DNA from: an uncultured Bacteroidales bacterium
GTDB taxonomy: Bacteria > Bacteroidota > Bacteroidia > Bacteroidales > Bacteroidaceae
Direction: 5' to 3'
NCBI GenBank assembly: GCA_902760315.1
Contig: CACWFV010000015.1
Span: forward strand, 1-51,919
Length of the DNA: 51,919 bases
Under the pieces are notes generated by a model. It was not told where the DNA came from, did no database searches, and was given only the letters and a program-made list of their open reading frames with translations. Below are positions 36,912 to 45,709 of the stretch, piece after piece. The position numbers were made by a program, and so were the translations under genes. Position 1 is the stretch's first letter. Each line of letters starts with the position of its first letter.

Positions 36912-37613
36912 TTACTCCTTAGCAGACAAAGGAGTGACGAAGCGCATCTCGTGCAGGATGCGACGCTGGCGCTTCAGCATATAAGAGCTGGGGTGGCCGG
37001 AGTTGAAGCGGCGGGGATTGGGCAGCGAGACGGCTATGAGCGCACACTGGCCGCGCGTGAGTTCGGCTGCCGTAGTACCGAAATGGTACTCTGCAACAGC
37101 GTCGGCACCATAGATGCCGTCGCCCATCTCGATGCTATTGAGGTAGACCTCCATGATGCGCTCCTTGCTCCACAGGAGTTCGATGAGGCCGGTGAAATAC
37201 ACCTCGAAGCCCTTGCGCACCCAGGAACGGCCAGGCCAGAGAAAAACGTTCTTGGCCGTCTGCTGCGAGATGGTAGAGGCTCCGTGCTTGCGCTTGTCGG
37301 GGTGCTTGATATTGCGCATGGCGGCCTGCTCAATGGCTTTGAAGTCAAAGCCGTGGTGCTGCAGGAAGCGGGCATCCTCTGATGCCATGACTGCCAGCGG
37401 CAACGAGGGTGCTATCTCGTCGAGTGGCACCCAGTGGTGGTGGAGCGTCAGCTCCTGATGGTTAGCCTGCTGCTGAACCAGACGGATGAACATGAGCGGT
37501 GTAAAGTAGACGGGCACCCAGCGCAGAACAACGACAGAAAGAATAGTGGAGGCGAAGAACGCCACCACTATCCATTTGACTGTTTTCTTGATGAAATCGA
37601 GAATTTTCTTCAC
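36912..37613 (-). CDS. mtgA: Monofunctional peptidoglycan glycosyltransferase (GT51)
   Basis: A 233-residue inner-membrane protein that polymerises lipid II into glycan strands. It has an N-terminal membrane anchor (about 12-32, [17 protein letters not shown]). The GT51 domain carries the catalytic [12 protein letters not shown] motif near 79-90, [18 protein letters not shown], and [28 protein letters not shown]. There is no transpeptidase domain, so it is the monofunctional type and of normal length. It lies 24 bp downstream of the OmpA-type lipoprotein gene and is probably co-transcribed, fitting a shared cell-envelope role. Confidence 0.93.
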   Translation of the reverse strand: MKKILDFIKKTVKWIVVAFFASTILSVVVLRWVPVYFTPLMFIRLVQQQANHQELTLHHHWVPLDEIAPSLPLAVMASEDARFLQHHGFDFKAIEQAAMRNIKHPDKRKHGASTISQQTAKNVFLWPGRSWVRKGFEVYFTGLIELLWSKERIMEVYLNSIEMGDGIYGADAVAEYHFGTTAAELTRGQCALIAVSLPNPRRFNSGHPSSYMLKRQRRILHEMRFVTPLSAKE

Positions 37614-37637
37614 TTCTTACATCTTACATCAGACTTC

Positions 37638-38303
37638 TTAGTTTGCCTGAGCCTGAGCCTCCTCAATCATCTTCTTGGAAGCATACATGTAGACCTCTAC
37701 ACGGCGGTTCTGCTTACGACCGGCCTCGGTAGAGTTGTCAGCAACGGGGTTGGTAGAACCCTGACCCTCGACGCTCTTAATCTGGGCAGCACTGACGCCA
37801 CAAGACTTCAGGTAGTTGCTGACGCTGTTGGCACGCTCGACAGACAGGGGCTGGTTGATAGCGTCAGAACCGGTGCTGTCGGTATGGCCAATGATGGTCA
37901 CGTCGCAGTCCTTGTTCTCGTTGAGCACCTTAGAGAACTGAACCAGTGAGTTCTTGGCACTCTGGGAAAGGGCAGACTTGCCGGTAGCAAACAGGATGCC
38001 GGAATCGAAGGTAACCTTGACGGCCTCCAGGCCATTGGCGTCCTGAACGGTCTGAACCTGAGCATTCTGAACCTGCTCGGCAGCCTTCTTAGCCTTGTCC
38101 ATGCGGTTGCCGATGATGGCACCGGCACCAGCACCTACAGCACCACCGATGGCGGCACCTACGGCCGTGTTACCAGCCACATGGCCAATGATGGCACCCA
38201 GCAAAGCACCACCACCGGCACCGATGGCAGCACCCTTACCAGTATTGTTACACGCAACTACCAAGCCCATACAGAGCAACAGTGAAAGAATTTTTGTCTT
38301 CAT
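37638..38303 (-). CDS. OmpA-family lipoprotein with glycine-zipper segment
   Basis: A 221-residue outer-membrane lipoprotein (lipobox LVVAC, Cys18). A Gly/Ala-rich zipper follows (AAIGAGGGALLGAIIGHVAGN, about 24-80), able to insert in the membrane. The C-terminal OmpA domain (about 105-215) binds peptidoglycan and carries TIIGHTDSTGSDAINQPLSVERA and the Arg-rich NRRVEVYM end. The layout resembles YiaD-type proteins. The start at 38303 gives the lipoprotein signal; the longer frame from 38396 runs across the promoter. It is co-directional with mtgA and has its own promoter at 38345-38352. Confidence 0.9.
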   Translation of the reverse strand: MKTKILSLLLCMGLVVACNNTGKGAAIGAGGGALLGAIIGHVAGNTAVGAAIGGAVGAGAGAIIGNRMDKAKKAAEQVQNAQVQTVQDANGLEAVKVTFDSGILFATGKSALSQSAKNSLVQFSKVLNENKDCDVTIIGHTDSTGSDAINQPLSVERANSVSNYLKSCGVSAAQIKSVEGQGSTNPVADNSTEAGRKQNRRVEVYMYASKKMIEEAQAQAN

Positions 38304-38344
38304 AATCTTTATTTTTATTAAAGTGAAACATGCGAATTTGGGTG

Positions 38345-38352
38345 CAAAAGTA
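38345..38352 (-). promoter_or_regulatory. Promoter -7 box for the OmpA lipoprotein-mtgA operon
   Basis: The minus strand reads TACTTTTG, about 42 bp upstream of the ATG at 38303. Confidence 0.6.
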
Positions 38353-38390
38353 AGAAAAATAATGATAATAAAGGCAGGTGAGAGCAATTT

Positions 38391-38420
38391 TTTCACTTTT
38401 CACTCTTCACTTTTCACTTC
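38391..38420 (+). repeat. TTTTCACTCTTCACTTTTCAC-type simple repeat
   Basis: Tandem 7-bp units (TTTCAC T/CT) between the divergent ompA-type and proS promoters. Same class as the repeats at 27671 and 27811. Confidence 0.65.
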
Positions 38421-38426
38421 TTTTTG

Positions 38427-38434
38427 TACCTTTG
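38427..38434 (+). promoter_or_regulatory. Promoter -7 box for proS
   Basis: TACCTTTG, 30 bp upstream of the ATG at 38465. Confidence 0.65.
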
Positions 38435-38464
38435 CACCAAATTTTAAGAAACACAACAAGAAAT

Positions 38465-39946
38465 ATGGCAAAAGAATTAAAAGAATTAACAAAACGAGCC
38501 GATAACTACAGTCAGTGGTTCAACGACCTCGTGGTCAAGGCTGACCTGGCTGAACAGAGCGCTGTACGCGGCTGCATGGTTATCAAGCCCTATGGTTACG
38601 CCATCTGGGAAAAGATGCAGCACCAGTTGGACAAGATGTTTAAGGAAACGGGTGCCCAGAACGCCTACTTCCCCCTGCTGATACCGAAGTCGTTCCTTAG
38701 TCGCGAGGCTGAGCACGTTGAAGGCTTTGCCAAGGAGTGTGCCGTGGTGACCCACTACCGTCTGCGCGCCAAGGAGGACAAGAGCGGCGTAGAGGTAGAC
38801 CCCACGGCTAAGTTGGAGGAAGAGCTGATAGTACGTCCGACATCGGAGACCATCATCTGGAACACCTATAAGAATTGGATTCACTCCTGGCGCGACCTGC
38901 CCCTGATGTGCAACCAGTGGTGTAACGTCATGCGCTGGGAGATGCGCACCCGCCCCTTCCTGCGCACTTCAGAGTTCTTGTGGCAGGAGGGCCACACAGC
39001 CCACGCCACTCGCGAGGAGGCCGAGGCCGAGGCACAGAAGATGCTGAAGGTCTATGCCAAGTTTGCTGAGGAATGGATGGCCGTACCCGTAGTGCAGGGA
39101 GTGAAGAGCGAGACCGAGCGCTTTGCCGGTGCGCTGGATACCTACACCATTGAGGCCATGATGCAGGACGGCAAGGCACTGCAGAGCGGTACCAGCCACT
39201 TCCTGGGTCAGAACTTCGCCAAGGCTTTCGAGGTGACCTATCTGAACAAGGAAAACAAGCCGGAATACGTGTGGGCCACCTCGTGGGGTGTATCAACGCG
39301 TCTGATTGGTGCGCTCATCATGACCCACTCTGACGACAACGGTCTGGTGCTGCCGCCGAAGCTGGCTCCCATCCAGGTGGTCATCATCCCCATTGCCACC
39401 AAGCCCGAACAAATGGAACAGGTCAACAAGGAGGTACAGCCCATCATGGACGAACTGCGCAAGAAGGGCATCACCGTCAAGTTTGACGATGCCGACAACA
39501 AGCGCCCCGGCTTTAAGTTTGCCGACTACGAGCTGAAGGGTGTGCCCGTACGCTTGGTGCTGGGTGCACGCGACCTGGAGAACGGCACCATCGAGGTGAT
39601 GCGCCGCGACACGCTGGAGAAGGAGACTCGTCCGCTGGAGGGTATTGCCCAGTATGTGGAGGAACTGTTGGAGGACATCCAGAGGAACATCTTCGAGAAG
39701 GCCAAGACATTCCGCGACGCCCACATCTACGAGTGCGACAACTATGAAGAGTTCAAGGAGAAGGTGAAGGACGGCGGCTTCTTCCTCTGCCACTGGGATG
39801 GCACTGCCGAGACCGAGGCGAAGATTAAGGAAGAGACACAGGCCACCATACGCTGCGTGCCTTTTGGCGTGGAGCAGACACCAGGCGTGGACATGGTGAG
39901 CGGCAAGCCGGCCAAGGCTCGCGTCATCATTGCCCGCAGCTACTAA
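38465..39946 (+). CDS. proS: Prolyl-tRNA synthetase (archaeal/eukaryote-type)
   Basis: A 493-residue class II synthetase that charges tRNA-Pro with proline. It has motif 1/2 elements ([55 protein letters not shown]) and motif 3. The anticodon-binding domain (about 290-400; [12 protein letters not shown]) and the C-terminal zinc-domain-like extension of the short ProS type (ending RVIIARSY) are present. It lacks the bacterial-type editing insertion, as usual in Bacteroidetes. The start at 38465 ([15 protein letters not shown]) is the family start; the longer frame from 38378 reads through the repeat and promoter. Monocistronic, with a terminator at 39995. Confidence 0.96.
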   Translation: MAKELKELTKRADNYSQWFNDLVVKADLAEQSAVRGCMVIKPYGYAIWEKMQHQLDKMFKETGAQNAYFPLLIPKSFLSREAEHVEGFAKECAVVTHYRLRAKEDKSGVEVDPTAKLEEELIVRPTSETIIWNTYKNWIHSWRDLPLMCNQWCNVMRWEMRTRPFLRTSEFLWQEGHTAHATREEAEAEAQKMLKVYAKFAEEWMAVPVVQGVKSETERFAGALDTYTIEAMMQDGKALQSGTSHFLGQNFAKAFEVTYLNKENKPEYVWATSWGVSTRLIGALIMTHSDDNGLVLPPKLAPIQVVIIPIATKPEQMEQVNKEVQPIMDELRKKGITVKFDDADNKRPGFKFADYELKGVPVRLVLGARDLENGTIEVMRRDTLEKETRPLEGIAQYVEELLEDIQRNIFEKAKTFRDAHIYECDNYEEFKEKVKDGGFFLCHWDGTAETEAKIKEETQATIRCVPFGVEQTPGVDMVSGKPAKARVIIARSY

Positions 39947-39949
39947 CTG

Positions 39950-39984
39950 GTTAACGGTTAACAGTTAACGCTTCATGGTTAACG
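39950..39984. repeat. GTTAAC-rich repeat after proS
   Basis: Four copies of GGTTAACGG/AGTTAACG-like units in 35 bp. This is simple intergenic repeat of the kind scattered through the window. Confidence 0.55.
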
Positions 39985-39994
39985 GATACAAAAG

Positions 39995-40025
39995 AAAAGC
40001 CTGCTCTGATGGGAGCAGGCTTTTT
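39995..40025. terminator. Bidirectional terminator between proS and galE
   Basis: AAAAGCCTGCTC and GAGCAGGCTTTTT arms around a 6-nt loop. The T-run works for proS, and the A-run at the other side works for galE on the minus strand. Confidence 0.85.
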
Positions 40026-40036
40026 ATATATAGGTT

Positions 40037-41077
40037 TTACTGAATGCCGTCCTCGCGCAGCTTCTGTTGCCAGCGCCAAGCCGATTTCAAGACCTCCTCA
40101 GTGGGTGTCTCAGCCTTCCAGCCCAGCACCTTGTTGGCCTTGTCCACATTGCCCCAGACCTGCTCAATGTCGCCCTCACGACGCGGAGCGTAGGTCCAGT
40201 TTACCTTGACACCGGTGGCCCGCTCGAAACCTTCCACCACTTCCAGCGTAGAGAGTCCCTTGCCGGTACCGATGTTGAACACCTCAACAGCCTCTGTCTC
40301 CGGCTTGTCGAGTACACGCTCCATAGCCTTTACATGAGCCTTGGCCAGGTCGACGACATAGATGTAGTCGCGGATGCAGGTGTGGTCGGGAGTGTTATAG
40401 TCGTTACCGAAAATCTTCAGCTGCTGGCGAATGCCGATGGCCGTCTGCGTAACGAAGGGGATGAGGTTCATGGGGACACCGTTGGGCAACTCGCCGATGA
40501 GTGCCGTGGGGTGAGCACCAATGGGGTTGAAGTAGCGCAGAATGATAGACTTGATGGGTGCGCCGGAGTGGATATAGTCCTGGATAATCTCCTCGTTGAT
40601 TTGCTTGGTATTGCCATAAGGCGACATGGCCTTCTGGATGGGAGCCTGCTCCGTGACGGGCAGATTCTCCTTAGAGGGCTGGCCATAGACCGTACAGCTG
40701 CTGGAGAAGATGATGCCCTTAACGTTGTACTTCGGCATCAGTTCCAGCAGGTTGATGAGCGACGTCAGGTTGTTGCGGTAGTAGAGCAGTGGTTTCTCTA
40801 CACTCTCGCCTACGGCCTTTGACGCTGCGAAGTGGATGATGCCCTCAATGTCGGGATACTTCTGGAAGATGCGCTCCATGGCGTCAAAGTCACAGCAGTC
40901 TGCCTTCTCAAAAACTGGACGTACGCCGGTAATCTTCTCAATGCCGTCAATAACGTTAGCATTCGAATTGGAGAGATTGTCAACGATGACAACTTTGTAG
41001 CCTGCTTCCTGCAGCTCTACGGTAGTGTGGCTACCAATGAAACCGGTGCCACCGGTAACGAGGATTGTTTGTTTCAT
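40037..41077 (-). CDS. galE: UDP-glucose 4-epimerase
   Basis: A 346-residue cytoplasmic SDR-fold enzyme interconverting UDP-glucose and UDP-galactose. Features are the NAD motif TGGTGFIGSH at 6-15, FSSSCTVYGQP with the catalytic Ser, the YGNTK Tyr/Lys pair, LRYFNPIGAHP, and the C-terminal APRREGDIEQVWGNVDKA. The start at 41077 is the family start; the longer frame would run into the tRNA region. It lies downstream of the two tRNA-Asp genes after a hairpin, and convergent to proS. It may serve the galactose released by the PUL, but galE is a general housekeeping gene and the link is only positional. Confidence 0.95.
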   Translation of the reverse strand: MKQTILVTGGTGFIGSHTTVELQEAGYKVVIVDNLSNSNANVIDGIEKITGVRPVFEKADCCDFDAMERIFQKYPDIEGIIHFAASKAVGESVEKPLLYYRNNLTSLINLLELMPKYNVKGIIFSSSCTVYGQPSKENLPVTEQAPIQKAMSPYGNTKQINEEIIQDYIHSGAPIKSIILRYFNPIGAHPTALIGELPNGVPMNLIPFVTQTAIGIRQQLKIFGNDYNTPDHTCIRDYIYVVDLAKAHVKAMERVLDKPETEAVEVFNIGTGKGLSTLEVVEGFERATGVKVNWTYAPRREGDIEQVWGNVDKANKVLGWKAETPTEEVLKSAWRWQQKLREDGIQ

Positions 41078-41096
41078 AGTCGTTTTGTCTGTTTGT

Positions 41097-41130
41097 ATAA
41101 AAAGCCCACTGGAGTTATCCAATGAGCTTT
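41097..41130 (-). terminator. Terminator after the tRNA-Asp pair
   Basis: On the minus strand, AAAGCTCATTGGA and TCCAGTGGGCTTT arms are followed by TTTATACAAAC. It lies between the tRNAs and galE. Confidence 0.7.
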
Positions 41131-41141
41131 CTGAAATTCTG

Positions 41142-41215
41142 CGGTGCGTACGAGACTCGAACTCGTGACCTCCTGCGTGACAGGCAGGCATTCTAACCTA
41201 CTGAACTAACGCACC
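41142..41215 (-). tRNA. tRNA-Asp (anticodon GTC), copy 1
   Basis: 74 nt on the minus strand with a 7-bp acceptor stem GGTGCGT/ACGCACC, discriminator G, anticodon loop CTGTCAC (anticodon GTC) and TPsiC loop GTTCGAGTC. CCA is not encoded. Identical to copy 2. Confidence 0.95.
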
Positions 41216-41260
41216 AGTCCTATATATTTACAATTTGACAATTTACGATTCGCTGCTTTG

Positions 41261-41334
41261 CGGTGCGTACGAGACTCGAACTCGTGACCTCCTGCGTGAC
41301 AGGCAGGCATTCTAACCTACTGAACTAACGCACC
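41261..41334 (-). tRNA. tRNA-Asp (anticodon GTC), copy 2
   Basis: Identical in all 74 bases to copy 1, 45 bp upstream of it on the minus strand. Promoter box at 41365. Confidence 0.95.
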
Positions 41335-41364
41335 AGAGTTGCATCGTTTGTCGTTTTGCGGGTG

Positions 41365-41372
41365 CAAAGGTA
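41365..41372 (-). promoter_or_regulatory. Promoter -7 box for the tRNA-Asp pair
   Basis: The minus strand reads TACCTTTG, about 30 bp upstream of tRNA copy 2. Confidence 0.6.
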
Positions 41373-41406
41373 TTTTTTGAATAAACAAAACTTTTTAGCG
41401 AAAAGT

Positions 41407-41901
41407 TTATAAAAATCTTTGCATTAGTACCGCATCGTGGTATTCATGGCCGTCCAAGAGCCATTCACGAAGGGTATTTTCAGTCGAAAAACCATTTTTC
41501 CGGAACAGCGCCAAGGCTGCCTCGTTGTGGGTATCGACTATCGCATAGAGTTGGTGCAGATGGACTACATGAAGGGCATAGTGGCACAATTCCTGTAAAG
41601 CAGCACAGGCATAGCCGCTACGGCGATGCTGCTGCAGGATGACGATGCCCACCTCGGCACGCATGTGCTGGGGCGAGAATTGCACCAGGTCGGCAATGCC
41701 CACGGTCTCCTGCTCGTCGTTCTCAACAATGAGTCGCACCTGGCGGTCTGCATAGATGTCGTCGCTGCTGGTGGCTATATAGTCGTGCAGCGTATAGCGG
41801 CTATAGGGCACGTTGGTACTGCCCACCTGCCAGAGGCTCTGGTCGTTCTCTATCTGGTACAGCAGGTCCAGGTCTTCGGGTTCGATGGCGCGTAGTCTCA
41901 T
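41407..41901 (-). CDS. GNAT acetyltransferase, RimJ/SpeG-like
   Basis: A 164-residue cytoplasmic acetyltransferase. The N-terminus MRLRAIEPEDLDLLYQIEND is typical of the RimJ/RimL/SpeG branch. Motif A is HMRAEVGIVILQQHRRSGYACAALQEL, with the Q/R-x-x-G-x-A acetyl-CoA loop, and AIVDTHNEAALALFRKNGF is the conserved C-terminal part. The substrate could be a polyamine, ribosomal protein or other amine. The start overlaps the glycosyltransferase stop by 4 bp (ATGA), so the two are translationally coupled. Confidence 0.88.
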   Translation of the reverse strand: MRLRAIEPEDLDLLYQIENDQSLWQVGSTNVPYSRYTLHDYIATSSDDIYADRQVRLIVENDEQETVGIADLVQFSPQHMRAEVGIVILQQHRRSGYACAALQELCHYALHVVHLHQLYAIVDTHNEAALALFRKNGFSTENTLREWLLDGHEYHDAVLMQRFL

Positions 41902-42776
41902 AGCTTGCTTCTCTTAAACTTGTTGGGATTGACAAATCGGTGCAGTCGGTCCAGCATCATCTGCAACAGGGCCAGCGATGCACGGAAGTAGATGGCCATC
42001 TGCACGGGCAGCGAGAACAACAGACTCAAGTGTCCGTAATGCTTGCGGAAGAAGATGAGCATAGCCTGATAGAACGTGTGGACGTAGCGGAAGCTGGACT
42101 TCTGGGTTGACTCTCCTTTATAATGTATAATGTCGTAGGGCACGTACCAATTCTGCCAGCCGCCCTTCAGCAGTCGGTAGCTCAGGTCAATGTCTTCGCC
42201 GTACATGAAGTAGTCTTCGTCCAACAGTCCCACCTGGTCAAGGGCCTTACGACGCAACAGACAGAAGGCACCGCTGATGACCTCTATCTGTCCGGGCTCG
42301 TCCCACGACAGGTGGCTCATATAGTAGCGCTTGGTGGCTCCCAGCATTTTCAGCATAGCTACCCACGGTGTGGGCAGCGCACGGCGCGACTCTGGTGCTG
42401 GCTGGCCGTCACGAGAGCGCATACGCACTCCTGCCCCACCCGCCTCCGGATGCCGGTCCATGAAGTCGAGAACGCCGCGAAGCGTGGGTTCATAGACTAC
42501 CGTATCGGGATTGAGCAACAGGACATATTCCGCGGCGGACATTCTGATGGCTTGATTGTTGGCACGTGCGAAGCCCACATTCTGCTCGTTGGCTATCACG
42601 TGTACCTCAGGGTGCCTCTGCCGCAACATCTCCAAGGTATCGTCGACGGAGTGGTTATCTACGACATATACTTCGCCGTCAACACCCTCCAGCGCACGGG
42701 CTACGCTCTGCAGACACTCGTCGAGCAGCCGGCTGACGTTATAGCTGACAATGACTATGCTGATTTTCTTGGCCAT
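41898..42776 (-). CDS. Family 2 glycosyltransferase
   Basis: A 292-residue inverting glycosyltransferase. The GT-A fold starts ISIVIVSYNVSRLLDECLQSV, followed by VYVVDNHSVDDTLEML, the nucleotide-binding ARANNQAIRM ... VLLLNPDTVVYE with the metal-binding Asp region, and EDYFMYGEDIDLSYRLLKGGW (the ED catalytic motif). A hydrophobic stretch near 250-275 may associate with the membrane. This is the rhamnosyltransferase-like branch often used for cell-surface polysaccharide. The start is the ATG at 42776; the longer frame from 42899 overlaps the membrane-protein gene. It overlaps its neighbours on both sides. Confidence 0.9.
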   Translation of the reverse strand: MAKKISIVIVSYNVSRLLDECLQSVARALEGVDGEVYVVDNHSVDDTLEMLRQRHPEVHVIANEQNVGFARANNQAIRMSAAEYVLLLNPDTVVYEPTLRGVLDFMDRHPEAGGAGVRMRSRDGQPAPESRRALPTPWVAMLKMLGATKRYYMSHLSWDEPGQIEVISGAFCLLRRKALDQVGLLDEDYFMYGEDIDLSYRLLKGGWQNWYVPYDIIHYKGESTQKSSFRYVHTFYQAMLIFFRKHYGHLSLLFSLPVQMAIYFRASLALLQMMLDRLHRFVNPNKFKRSKL

Positions 42777-42994
42777 ACAAAGGGAAGACAGAGTAAAAGG
42801 ATGACGCCCAGATAGAAGAAAGGCGTCGTCCGGTAAATGGCATAACAGACAGCATTGGCCGCGAGCGGCACCAAGAGCAGCACCATGCGGGGCTGCCACC
42901 TCTTTTTATATAGGCGCACGGCGGCATAGGCACAGACGAGAGTCGCCAGTTCCATGAAGGTCGTTACCAGAAATTGTAATGTTTCGCTATTCAT
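42755..42994 (-). CDS. Small membrane protein, 79 residues
   Basis: Two to three predicted membrane segments (LVTTFMELATLVCAYAAV; MVLLLVPLAANAVCYAIY; FFYLGVILLLCLPFVW) separated by short basic loops. It overlaps the glycosyltransferase start by 22 bp in another frame and lies downstream of recR by 84 bp. Coupling to the glycosyltransferase suggests a helper role in envelope glycan synthesis, but no family is recognised. Confidence 0.7.
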   Translation of the reverse strand: MNSETLQFLVTTFMELATLVCAYAAVRLYKKRWQPRMVLLLVPLAANAVCYAIYRTTPFFYLGVILLLCLPFVWPRKSA

Positions 42995-43000
42995 TGTTTT

Positions 43001-43070
43001 CGATGTTTCAATATTTCGATGTTTCGATATTTCGGAATTCAGGGATAGCGGGATACTAGGATAGCGGGAT
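43001..43070. repeat. Two kinds of simple repeat between recR and the membrane-protein gene
   Basis: CGATGTTTC/ATATTTCGATGTTTCG units (43001-43035) followed by GGGATAGCGGGATACTAGG-type units (43042-43070). Confidence 0.6.
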
Positions 43071-43078
43071 TCTGAGAA

Positions 43079-43699
43079 TCATTTCCCATCAAATGGGGTG
43101 CGATTCAGTATAGACCGGCCCAGCGTCACCTCGTCCGTATACTCCAACTCGTCGCCCACGCTGATGCCACGGGCAATGATAGACAACTTGACGTCTGTGA
43201 AGGGTGCCAGTTTGCGGAAGATGTAGAAATTGGTGGTGTCGCCCTCCATCGTCGAACTCAACGCCAAGATAACTTCCTTCACCCCACCCTCACGGACGCG
43301 CTCTACCAGCGAGTCTATCTCCAGGTCGGCGGGACCCATACCGTCCATGGGCGAGATGACGCCTCCCAAAACGTGGTAGAGCCCCTGATACTGCTGGGTG
43401 TTCTCCACGGCCATCACGTCCTGGATGTTCTCGACCACGCAGATGGTCGACGCGTCGCGACGCGGGTCGCTGCAGATGGGACACACGTCGTTGTCGCTGA
43501 TGTTGTGACACACATGGCAGTGCTTCACCTCCTGGCGCATGCGGGCTATGGTTTCCGTGAACTGCAGCACGTCGTCCTCATCGCGTCTGAGCAGGTTCAG
43601 CACCAGACGCAGTGCGGTCTTGCGCCCTATGCCCGGCAGTTTGGAGAATTCCTGTACCGACTTCTCCAACAGTTCCGACGGATATTGTTGTTGTATCAT
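43079..43699 (-). CDS. recR: Recombination mediator RecR
   Basis: A 206-residue DNA repair protein that loads RecA at gaps with RecF and RecO. It has the helix-hairpin-helix [17 protein letters not shown], the zinc finger [16 protein letters not shown], and the Toprim domain with [26 protein letters not shown]. The C-terminal segment [22 protein letters not shown] is conserved. The start is taken at the ATG at 43699. It lies 6 bp downstream of the ABC-F gene in the same direction. Confidence 0.96.
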   Translation of the reverse strand: MIQQQYPSELLEKSVQEFSKLPGIGRKTALRLVLNLLRRDEDDVLQFTETIARMRQEVKHCHVCHNISDNDVCPICSDPRRDASTICVVENIQDVMAVENTQQYQGLYHVLGGVISPMDGMGPADLEIDSLVERVREGGVKEVILALSSTMEGDTTNFYIFRKLAPFTDVKLSIIARGISVGDELEYTDEVTLGRSILNRTPFDGK

Positions 43700-43705
43700 C
43701 AATAT

Positions 43706-45499
43706 TCAGTTTTCTATGTCACTCAATTCCAGCCAGCGCATGGACTTCTCGTCCAACTCTTCGTTCAGCTGGGGCAACCGTTTGCTCATGGCAGTAATTT
43801 CGTCAACGGAGGTCACTGCGCCGCAGAGCGCCTTCTCTATCTGTTTCTTCTCTGCTTCCAAGGTAGCGATGTCCTTCTCCAACTGTTCCATCTCACGTTT
43901 CTCCTTATACGACAAGCGTCTGCGGTCATCGTGGCGATAGGAGGCTTTTTCTGATTTCCCGGTTTTATCATCTGACTTACTATTCCCGTCTCCGTTCTGT
44001 GAAGCGTCAGCGGCAAGCGCCCTCTCCCACTCCCTATATTGAGTGTAGTTGCCGGGAAAGTCTTTGATTTCGCCCTGTCCCTTAAACACCAGCAGGTGGT
44101 CTACCACCTTATCCATGAAGTAGCGGTCATGGCTTACCACGATGACGCATCCGGGGAAGTCCTGCAGGTACTCCTCCAGTATCTGTAGCGTCACGATGTC
44201 CAAGTCATTGGTGGGCTCATCAAGCACCAGAAAGTTAGGATTCTTCATCAACACCGTACACAGGTACAGTTTCCGACGCTCGCCACCACTGAGTTTATAG
44301 ACGTAGTTGTATTGCTGCTCAGGGGTAAACAAGAAGTACTGCAATAGCTGTGAGGCACTCATCTTGCGCCCGCCACCCAGGTCTACGTAGTCGGCAATGG
44401 CCGTGATGACGTCGATGACCTTGTCTTGCTCGTTAAACCGCAGTCCTTCCTGCGAGAAATAGCCAAACTTGACAGTTTCGCCAATGACAATGCGCCCCTC
44501 GTCAACGGATTCAAGTCCCAACAACATCTTGACAAAGGTGGACTTGCCGGTACCGTTGCTGCCCACAATGCCCATCTTCTCGAAACGAGAGAAATTGTAG
44601 TAGAAGTCCTTCAGGATAACGGTGTCAGTGAAAGCCTTCGAAATGTACTGACACTCGAAAATCTTGCTACCTATATATATATTAGAGGCTTTCAGCCTCA
44701 ACTGACGCTCCTCCAGCCGCTGCTTGGCCACCTTCTCCAGTTCGTAGAAAGCCTCCTCCCGGTAGCGTGCCTTATGGCCACGGGCTTGCGGCATGCGACG
44801 CATCCACTCCAGCTCCGTACGATACAGGTTGTTGGCGCGGGCTATCTCGGCTCGCCGGTTGTCTATGCGCTCCTGGCGCTTCTCCAAGTAGTAGGCGTAG
44901 TTGCCGCGATAGGTATAGATGGTCTTATCGTCCAGTTCCAAAATGACGCTGCATACGCGGTCCAAGAAGTAGCGGTCATGGGTCACCATGAGCAGTGTCT
45001 TGTTGCCGCGACCGAGGAAACCTTCCAGCCATTCTATCATCTCCAGATCCAGGTGGTTGGTGGGCTCGTCGAGTATCAGCAGGTCGGGCTCCGTCAACAG
45101 CACGTTGGCCAGTGCCACACGCTTCTGTTGCCCACCACTGAGCTGTCCCATGGGTTGCTCCAGATTGCGTATCTTCAACTGTGTCAGTACCTGCTTGGCC
45201 TTCAGCACCTTTTCCGGGTCGCCCTGGTGGTTGAAGCAAGCGTCGAGCACCGACTCCTCTGGGTCAAAGCGGGGCGACTGCTCCAGCATGCCTACTTTCA
45301 GGTCGCGCCGAAACACGATGTCTCCGCTGTCGTAGCCCTCTTTGCCTGAGAGTATCGACAGCAGCGTCGACTTGCCTGTACCATTCTTAGCTATCAGTCC
45401 CACCTTCTGGCCTTCGCCAATAGAGAAGCTGATGTCACTGAACAACTGCAGGGCACCAAACGACTTCGTCAGATGTTGTACATCCAGATATGGTACCAT
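43706..45499 (-). CDS. ABC-F family ATPase (Uup-like)
   Basis: A 597-residue cytoplasmic protein with two ABC ATPase domains and no membrane segment, so it is a ribosome-associated ABC-F factor. Walker A motifs are KNGTGKST and SNGTGKST. Signature LSGGQQKR with LLILDEPTNHLDL, and LSGGERRK with FLVLDEPTNDLDI, follow. An interdomain linker with basic helices lies at about 235-290. The C-terminal coiled coil (YKEKREMEQLEKDIATLEAEKKQ split around 520-590) is typical of Uup-type members. Its own promoter box is at 45526. It heads the operon through recR. Confidence 0.93.
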   Translation of the reverse strand: MVPYLDVQHLTKSFGALQLFSDISFSIGEGQKVGLIAKNGTGKSTLLSILSGKEGYDSGDIVFRRDLKVGMLEQSPRFDPEESVLDACFNHQGDPEKVLKAKQVLTQLKIRNLEQPMGQLSGGQQKRVALANVLLTEPDLLILDEPTNHLDLEMIEWLEGFLGRGNKTLLMVTHDRYFLDRVCSVILELDDKTIYTYRGNYAYYLEKRQERIDNRRAEIARANNLYRTELEWMRRMPQARGHKARYREEAFYELEKVAKQRLEERQLRLKASNIYIGSKIFECQYISKAFTDTVILKDFYYNFSRFEKMGIVGSNGTGKSTFVKMLLGLESVDEGRIVIGETVKFGYFSQEGLRFNEQDKVIDVITAIADYVDLGGGRKMSASQLLQYFLFTPEQQYNYVYKLSGGERRKLYLCTVLMKNPNFLVLDEPTNDLDIVTLQILEEYLQDFPGCVIVVSHDRYFMDKVVDHLLVFKGQGEIKDFPGNYTQYREWERALAADASQNGDGNSKSDDKTGKSEKASYRHDDRRRLSYKEKREMEQLEKDIATLEAEKKQIEKALCGAVTSVDEITAMSKRLPQLNEELDEKSMRWLELSDIEN

Positions 45500-45525
45500 T
45501 CCGTTTCTTTCTTATTATTAAGGCG

Positions 45526-45533
45526 CAAAGGTA
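45526..45533 (-). promoter_or_regulatory. Promoter -7 box for the ABC-F-recR operon
   Basis: The minus strand reads TACCTTTG, about 27 bp upstream of the ATG at 45499. Confidence 0.65.
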
Positions 45534-45678
45534 GCAATTATTTCCCAAACGACAAAACGTTTGCACCACATTTTACTCAGCAGCAACAGACTCCATATTC
45601 CCAGATACCTACTTCTTATTAATCTGTTGTGACAAGTGGAGGTGGAGAGCGCCAGGAGGAAACACTCGTTATTAGGTA

Positions 45679-45709
45679 TTGCGCAGTTGCCGGTTTTGCA
45701 CTACCTTTG
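45679..45709 (+). promoter_or_regulatory. Strong-looking promoter with no clear gene downstream
   Basis: TTG at 45679, a 20-bp spacer, then TACCTTTG at 45702-45709. Downstream on the plus strand there is only a 35-codon frame (45739-45846) without ribosome-binding site. The region 45500-45904 has no well-supported gene. Confidence 0.45.

Noticed and set aside
40037-41077. galE as a member of the PUL
   Set aside because: It lacks the operator module, is separated from the PUL by housekeeping genes and is common in all relatives. Any link is only metabolic.
41142-41334. Tandem identical tRNA-Asp genes as a phage or element attachment duplication
   Set aside because: Both copies are complete, with only 45 bp between them, a shared promoter and a terminator; no element lies between or beside them.
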